Shown here in pieces: positions 60,976-64,000 of a stretch of DNA of 64,000 nt; position 1 is the first letter of the stretch, and each line of letters begins with the position of its first letter. The notes below the pieces were generated by a model that was not told the DNA's origin, made no database searches, and worked only from the letters and a program-made list of their open reading frames with translations. Position numbers and translations under genes: made by a program. This stretch comes from an uncultured Alphaproteobacteria bacterium (lineage in GTDB: Bacteria > Pseudomonadota > Alphaproteobacteria > Rs-D84): NCBI GenBank assembly GCA_934272785.1, contig CAKQSE010000001.1:62001-126000 (forward strand), read 5' to 3'.

Positions 60976-62075
60976 GAACGGTGCCTTTTGAATATAAATG
61001 GAATTCCAAACAGGTGGTATGTCGTGTGCGTGGGTGTATATTTTATTTTGAATACAGAAATCGGCCCGATTGCGTATTCGGTTTTACGTTCGTCACAAAT
61101 ATGGCGAATAAATGAACGTTGCATTATTCGCGGTATGTGCATTTTTGATTCCATAATTAAACGGATCGCGCGGTCGGTCCAGAAATCATCACTGGGGCGC
61201 GTGTATTTATCACGGGCAAAGTCACGCGCCATCACCGCCGCCCCAGATGCGACGTCTGAATTTGGTGCGCGCGTCAGTGCCAATTTAAAATATGGGATAA
61301 ATACCGTCTGCCAGTATTCGTCATATTTTTCATTTAACATGTCGTGCCGGCCCAGGTAATCATAAAATGCCATCGCGATTTTTAGACAGTCTGTGCTGTA
61401 TCCGCCAGTTTGATTAAACGTTTTGTTCATAATGGACCCGGCGTTACGGCGATAGTTATACAGGCGCGTCGGCACATACGTTATCGTTTTCGCGTGGCAC
61501 ATGTATGCCCGGAAAAAGAAATCGTCCTCGTAATGCAGGTTTGGCGGAAATGTTATCTGGTTTTTGGTAATAATGTCACGCCGAAATATTTTGTTCCACA
61601 GACTGACGCTGGATGAATTTATGATGTCTGGTGATACAGGTCGCGTTTCGGCGCGCGGGATAAAAAACGCCTGGGCGTCAGATTGACGACAGTGGACGTC
61701 GGCCTCGTATATCGTGTTCACGCCACATACCGCAATGTCGGCACCACTGGATGTGATTGCGTTATACATCATTTCGCACATTTGGGGCGCATACCAATCA
61801 TCAGAATCGCACCACATTATGTATGGTGCACCCGCCGCGCCCAGGCCGACATTGCGCGTTTGTGCAATCCCGCTGTTTTTTGCGTTCTGGATAATTTTTA
61901 TTCGTTTGTCCCCATTGGCAATTTGGCGCAGTATATCCATCGATGCGTCATTGCCGCGGTCATCAACACAGATTATTTCAATATCACGAAATGTTTGCGC
62001 CTGTAATGCGTGAATACATTTTGCAATATATTTTTCAACATTATATACCGGCACAATTACCGAGATTTTTGGCAT
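60972..62075 (-). CDS. Family 2 glycosyltransferase
   Basis: 367 residues. The N-terminal ISVIVPVYNVEKYIAKCIHA and EIICVDDRGNDASMDIL, with WCDSDDW as the DxD motif, mark a classical GT2 enzyme. The C-terminal region has a helical, basic part. It overlaps the next-upstream glycosyltransferase by 19 nt, and the third gene of the cluster by 4 nt. Its role in surface glycan synthesis is inferred from context. Confidence 0.92.
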   Translation of the reverse strand: MPKISVIVPVYNVEKYIAKCIHALQAQTFRDIEIICVDDRGNDASMDILRQIANGDKRIKIIQNAKNSGIAQTRNVGLGAAGAPYIMWCDSDDWYAPQMCEMMYNAITSSGADIAVCGVNTIYEADVHCRQSDAQAFFIPRAETRPVSPDIINSSSVSLWNKIFRRDIITKNQITFPPNLHYEDDFFFRAYMCHAKTITYVPTRLYNYRRNAGSIMNKTFNQTGGYSTDCLKIAMAFYDYLGRHDMLNEKYDEYWQTVFIPYFKLALTRAPNSDVASGAAVMARDFARDKYTRPSDDFWTDRAIRLIMESKMHIPRIMQRSFIRHICDERKTEYAIGPISVFKIKYTPTHTTYHLFGIPFIFKRHRS

Positions 62076-63244
62076 TTTATCCCCCGGCTTGATACAACGT
62101 CGTTCAGTAATTCTATAATTTCCGCGGATATTTTTGTGGTTGCAAATCGGTCCAGACCGCGGGTCGCATTTTCGCGCATATGTTCAATTTCTGGGCCACC
62201 GCGATATACCGCGCGCATTGCATCGGCCAATTGGTCAGAATTGCCCGGGGCGAATAATATGCCCGCGCGTCCATGCATCAGGATTTCGGCCGGTCCATTT
62301 TTGCAATCAGATGAAATGCATATCGCGCCCAATGCCGCACTTTCCAGCAATACCATCCCCAGCCCTTCGTTATGACTGGATAATATGTTCGCCATGGCGT
62401 GCGCCATGTGTCCAAACGGCATTGGAATCGCACCCATAAATTTAATTTGTGATGCGCATTTAGTCGCCGCAGCCTGGGCGCGTAATCGCTGCTCGGCACG
62501 GCCCGTCCCAATAATCAACAGTTTTACGTCCGTCACCCCGTCGTGTGATACAAATTTATCAAATGCACTGATTACCGTCTGGATATCCTTGTCCGGTGTC
62601 AGACGTGATACACAACAGAAATATTTCCCGGGATACGTCGGTTGCGTTGCGGCGATTGTGCGAATGCCTGTCACGTCCACCGGATTATAAATTCGCACGA
62701 TTTTATTCGCATACTGGGGGTATTGTTGTTTAAAGTCTGAAACAAAACTGTCGGTCAGGCACACCACGCGATCATATATGTCCATATACCGGGCCAGTTG
62801 CGCGTATTCAAAATAGTTTATTGACCCGTGAACCCATGCAATCTTTGGTTGATGGCAATGGCGTAACTGGCGGCCGAATTCACAGTTTTTATAATCTATC
62901 AATATATCTTGGCGGTCAAAAATTCCCCGTCGCATGGCCATACGGTTTTTAAATTTCTTGTACGCGCCATATGCAATTCGACGCATGTTTTCCAGTGGAA
63001 ATCCACGTGTGTATTTGCGTATGTGTTCAAACCAATCTGCCAACGGGTGCAGTGTATATAGTTTCACTTGGGGGTGCTGATTAAACCAATCAATAAAGTA
63101 TTGTTCGCGCAATTTTTGGCGCATAATAACCGATATTTCAATATCACCACGCGCCAGCATTTCAGCCATTGTCTGGATAAACACGGTTTCAACCCCGCCA
63201 ATAATCATATCAGGAATACAAAATGCAACTTTTATGCGCGACAT
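62057..63244 (-). CDS. Family 4-like glycosyltransferase (first gene of the glycan cluster)
   Basis: 395 residues from ATG at 63244 with GGGGGA upstream; an extension to 63391 has no such site. KVAFCIPDMIIGGVETVFIQ at the start, FCCVSRLTPDKDIQTVISAF in the middle and HNEGLGMVLLESAALGAI (with the conserved Glu pair EGLGMVLLE) are typical of GT-B family 4. It leads a tightly overlapping five-gene minus-strand operon for a cell-surface glycan. Confidence 0.92.
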   Translation of the reverse strand: MSRIKVAFCIPDMIIGGVETVFIQTMAEMLARGDIEISVIMRQKLREQYFIDWFNQHPQVKLYTLHPLADWFEHIRKYTRGFPLENMRRIAYGAYKKFKNRMAMRRGIFDRQDILIDYKNCEFGRQLRHCHQPKIAWVHGSINYFEYAQLARYMDIYDRVVCLTDSFVSDFKQQYPQYANKIVRIYNPVDVTGIRTIAATQPTYPGKYFCCVSRLTPDKDIQTVISAFDKFVSHDGVTDVKLLIIGTGRAEQRLRAQAAATKCASQIKFMGAIPMPFGHMAHAMANILSSHNEGLGMVLLESAALGAICISSDCKNGPAEILMHGRAGILFAPGNSDQLADAMRAVYRGGPEIEHMRENATRGLDRFATTKISAEIIELLNDVVSSRGIKCQKSR

Positions 63245-63503
63245 TTCTGTTCCCCCGCGGTTGCAAGGGAAACGCGTAACGTGCGCCAACGAAAATGCAC
63301 ATGGGCAAATGCATGTTTGCCCGAAATACATACTGCCATAAAAATTCCCTTTGTGTTTGAAGACAAAGTTGTCGCCGGTCACCCGTGACAATATTCACAG
63401 CATATCATATGATGCCTAAATTGCAACCCAAATAAAAATAATTGATAAAGTATATATTCTCTGATAATCTTCCTGTTATAGATTGATATAAAAGGATGTA
63501 TTT
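63245..63503. other. Divergent intergenic region with a hairpin
   Basis: About 260 nt between the glycan operon and the olsB-like gene. GGGCAAA/TTTGCCC at 63303-63321 forms a hairpin in the leader of the minus-strand operon. The right part is AT-rich and should hold the promoter of the plus-strand gene, but no clear boxes were fixed. Confidence 0.5.
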
Positions 63504-64000
63504 ATGGCTATCAAGGTGCGCGATTACGAGGTGCGCTTGGCACGTAACAAAGAAGAAAGAAAACAGGTGCGCCAGTTGCGTTACGCCGCATTTGTCGAGG
63601 AAGAGGGCGCAACCGCAACCGAAGAACAAAAGAATCTGCGCGAAGAATATGATTCTTATGATCGTTTTGCCGACTATATGGTTGTATTGCACAATGGCCG
63701 TGTGGTTGGAACATATCGCATTATCGACCGTGCCGCGGCCGAAAAGATGGGCGGTTTTTATACCGAAAACGAATTTAATATTACCAAGATTAAAAAGGTG
63801 AACGGAAACATCGCCGAAATGTCGCGTGCATGCGTTGCGCGTGAATATCGCGAAAATGCGCTGGTTATGCGTATGCTGTGGGCGGGACTGTCGGAATATG
63901 TCCTGCGTCGCAAGATTTTGGTCCTGTTTGGCGTCGCATCATGGGCGGGCGGTAAACCGGCCCAGTCGGCCCAGGCGATTTCGTATTTGTATTACAATCA
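63504..64000 (+). CDS. olsB: OlsB-like ornithine/acyl-ACP N-acyltransferase (3' end missing)
   Basis: 165 residues are visible and the frame is still open at the right edge. AAAGGA lies before the ATG. It fits the GNAT-related family that makes lyso-ornithine lipid: VRQLRYAAFVEEEGA, a DxFDR-like DSYDRFADYMVVL, VVGTYRIIDR, GGFYTENEFNI, AEMSRACVAREYR and LFGVASWAGGKPAQSA. In alphaproteobacteria OlsB and OlsA together make phosphorus-free ornithine lipids. The end of the gene and any olsA lie outside the window. The assignment is from the motif pattern. Confidence 0.85.
   Translation, partial: MAIKVRDYEVRLARNKEERKQVRQLRYAAFVEEEGATATEEQKNLREEYDSYDRFADYMVVLHNGRVVGTYRIIDRAAAEKMGGFYTENEFNITKIKKVNGNIAEMSRACVAREYRENALVMRMLWAGLSEYVLRRKILVLFGVASWAGGKPAQSAQAISYLYYN

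Noticed and set aside
63245..63391. N-terminal extension of the first glycosyltransferase to 63391
   Set aside because: The start at 63244 has a GGGGGA site and begins with the canonical family sequence; the extension has no such support and includes a hairpin.

Overview
The window looks like a chromosomal segment of an alphaproteobacterium. The evidence is a GapR-type (DUF2312) gene, an alphaproteobacterial-style rpoB/rpoC block, an IHF alpha gene, an ornithine-lipid acyltransferase and a VirB8/9/10-like secretion module. Genes are densely packed on both strands and most show clear AGGA/GGAG ribosome binding sites. Compact spacing, a high load of envelope proteins and divergent secretion parts suggest a host-associated lineage with a modest genome, but genus and habitat cannot be read from the sequence.

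Layout. 1-4.3 kb: a TolC/adaptor/RND efflux operon, cut at the left edge, with an unusually short adaptor and an RND pump lacking the usual membrane acidic residue. 4.4-11.5 kb: a HAD phosphatase, a small membrane coiled-coil protein, rmuC, def-fmt-(small Cys protein)-truA, convergent comEC, and gapR with an RNHCP-domain gene. 11.5-19.6 kb: pyk, a D,D-carboxypeptidase with SPOR domain, recR, rsmA, a KefB-type antiporter, lspA and yidC. 19.6-25.6 kb: three unknown genes and, on the minus strand, virB8-, virB9- and virB10-like genes. 25.9-37.6 kb: tRNA-Trp, secE, nusG, rplKAJL, rpoB and rpoC in the classical order, with an L10-type leader. 37.6-43.7 kb: a HAD-like gene, rpmF, plsX, an isolated mraZ, an unknown gene and a periplasmic PLD-family lipoprotein. 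43.9-52.8 kb: a large Cys-rich exported protein, a GIY-YIG gene, ihfA, tRNA-Arg with a duplicated 3' end, a secreted tail-fibre-like protein, a small metal-binding-like membrane protein, an M13 peptidase and hemW. 52.8-64 kb: an outer-membrane barrel protein, a lytic transglycosylase, a phage-tropism-determinant-like protein, a COG5610-type HAD protein, five minus-strand glycosyltransferases and an olsB-like gene cut by the right edge.

The gene set is dominated by information processing and by envelope construction: lspA, yidC, peptidoglycan enzymes, glycan glycosyltransferases, lipid enzymes, the efflux pump and the secretion core.

The most unusual non-coding feature is a set of five composite repeat islands (near 5.3, 39.4, 41.2, 46.5 and 49.1 kb). 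They sit beside intrinsic terminators, are bounded by inverted AGAGAGCAGAG...CAATG-type sequence, and are filled with recurring short palindromes. One island encloses the GIY-YIG endonuclease gene. Several genes also appear to be transcribed from promoters whose -10 box lies only 6-7 nt before the start codon, which suggests leaderless mRNAs.
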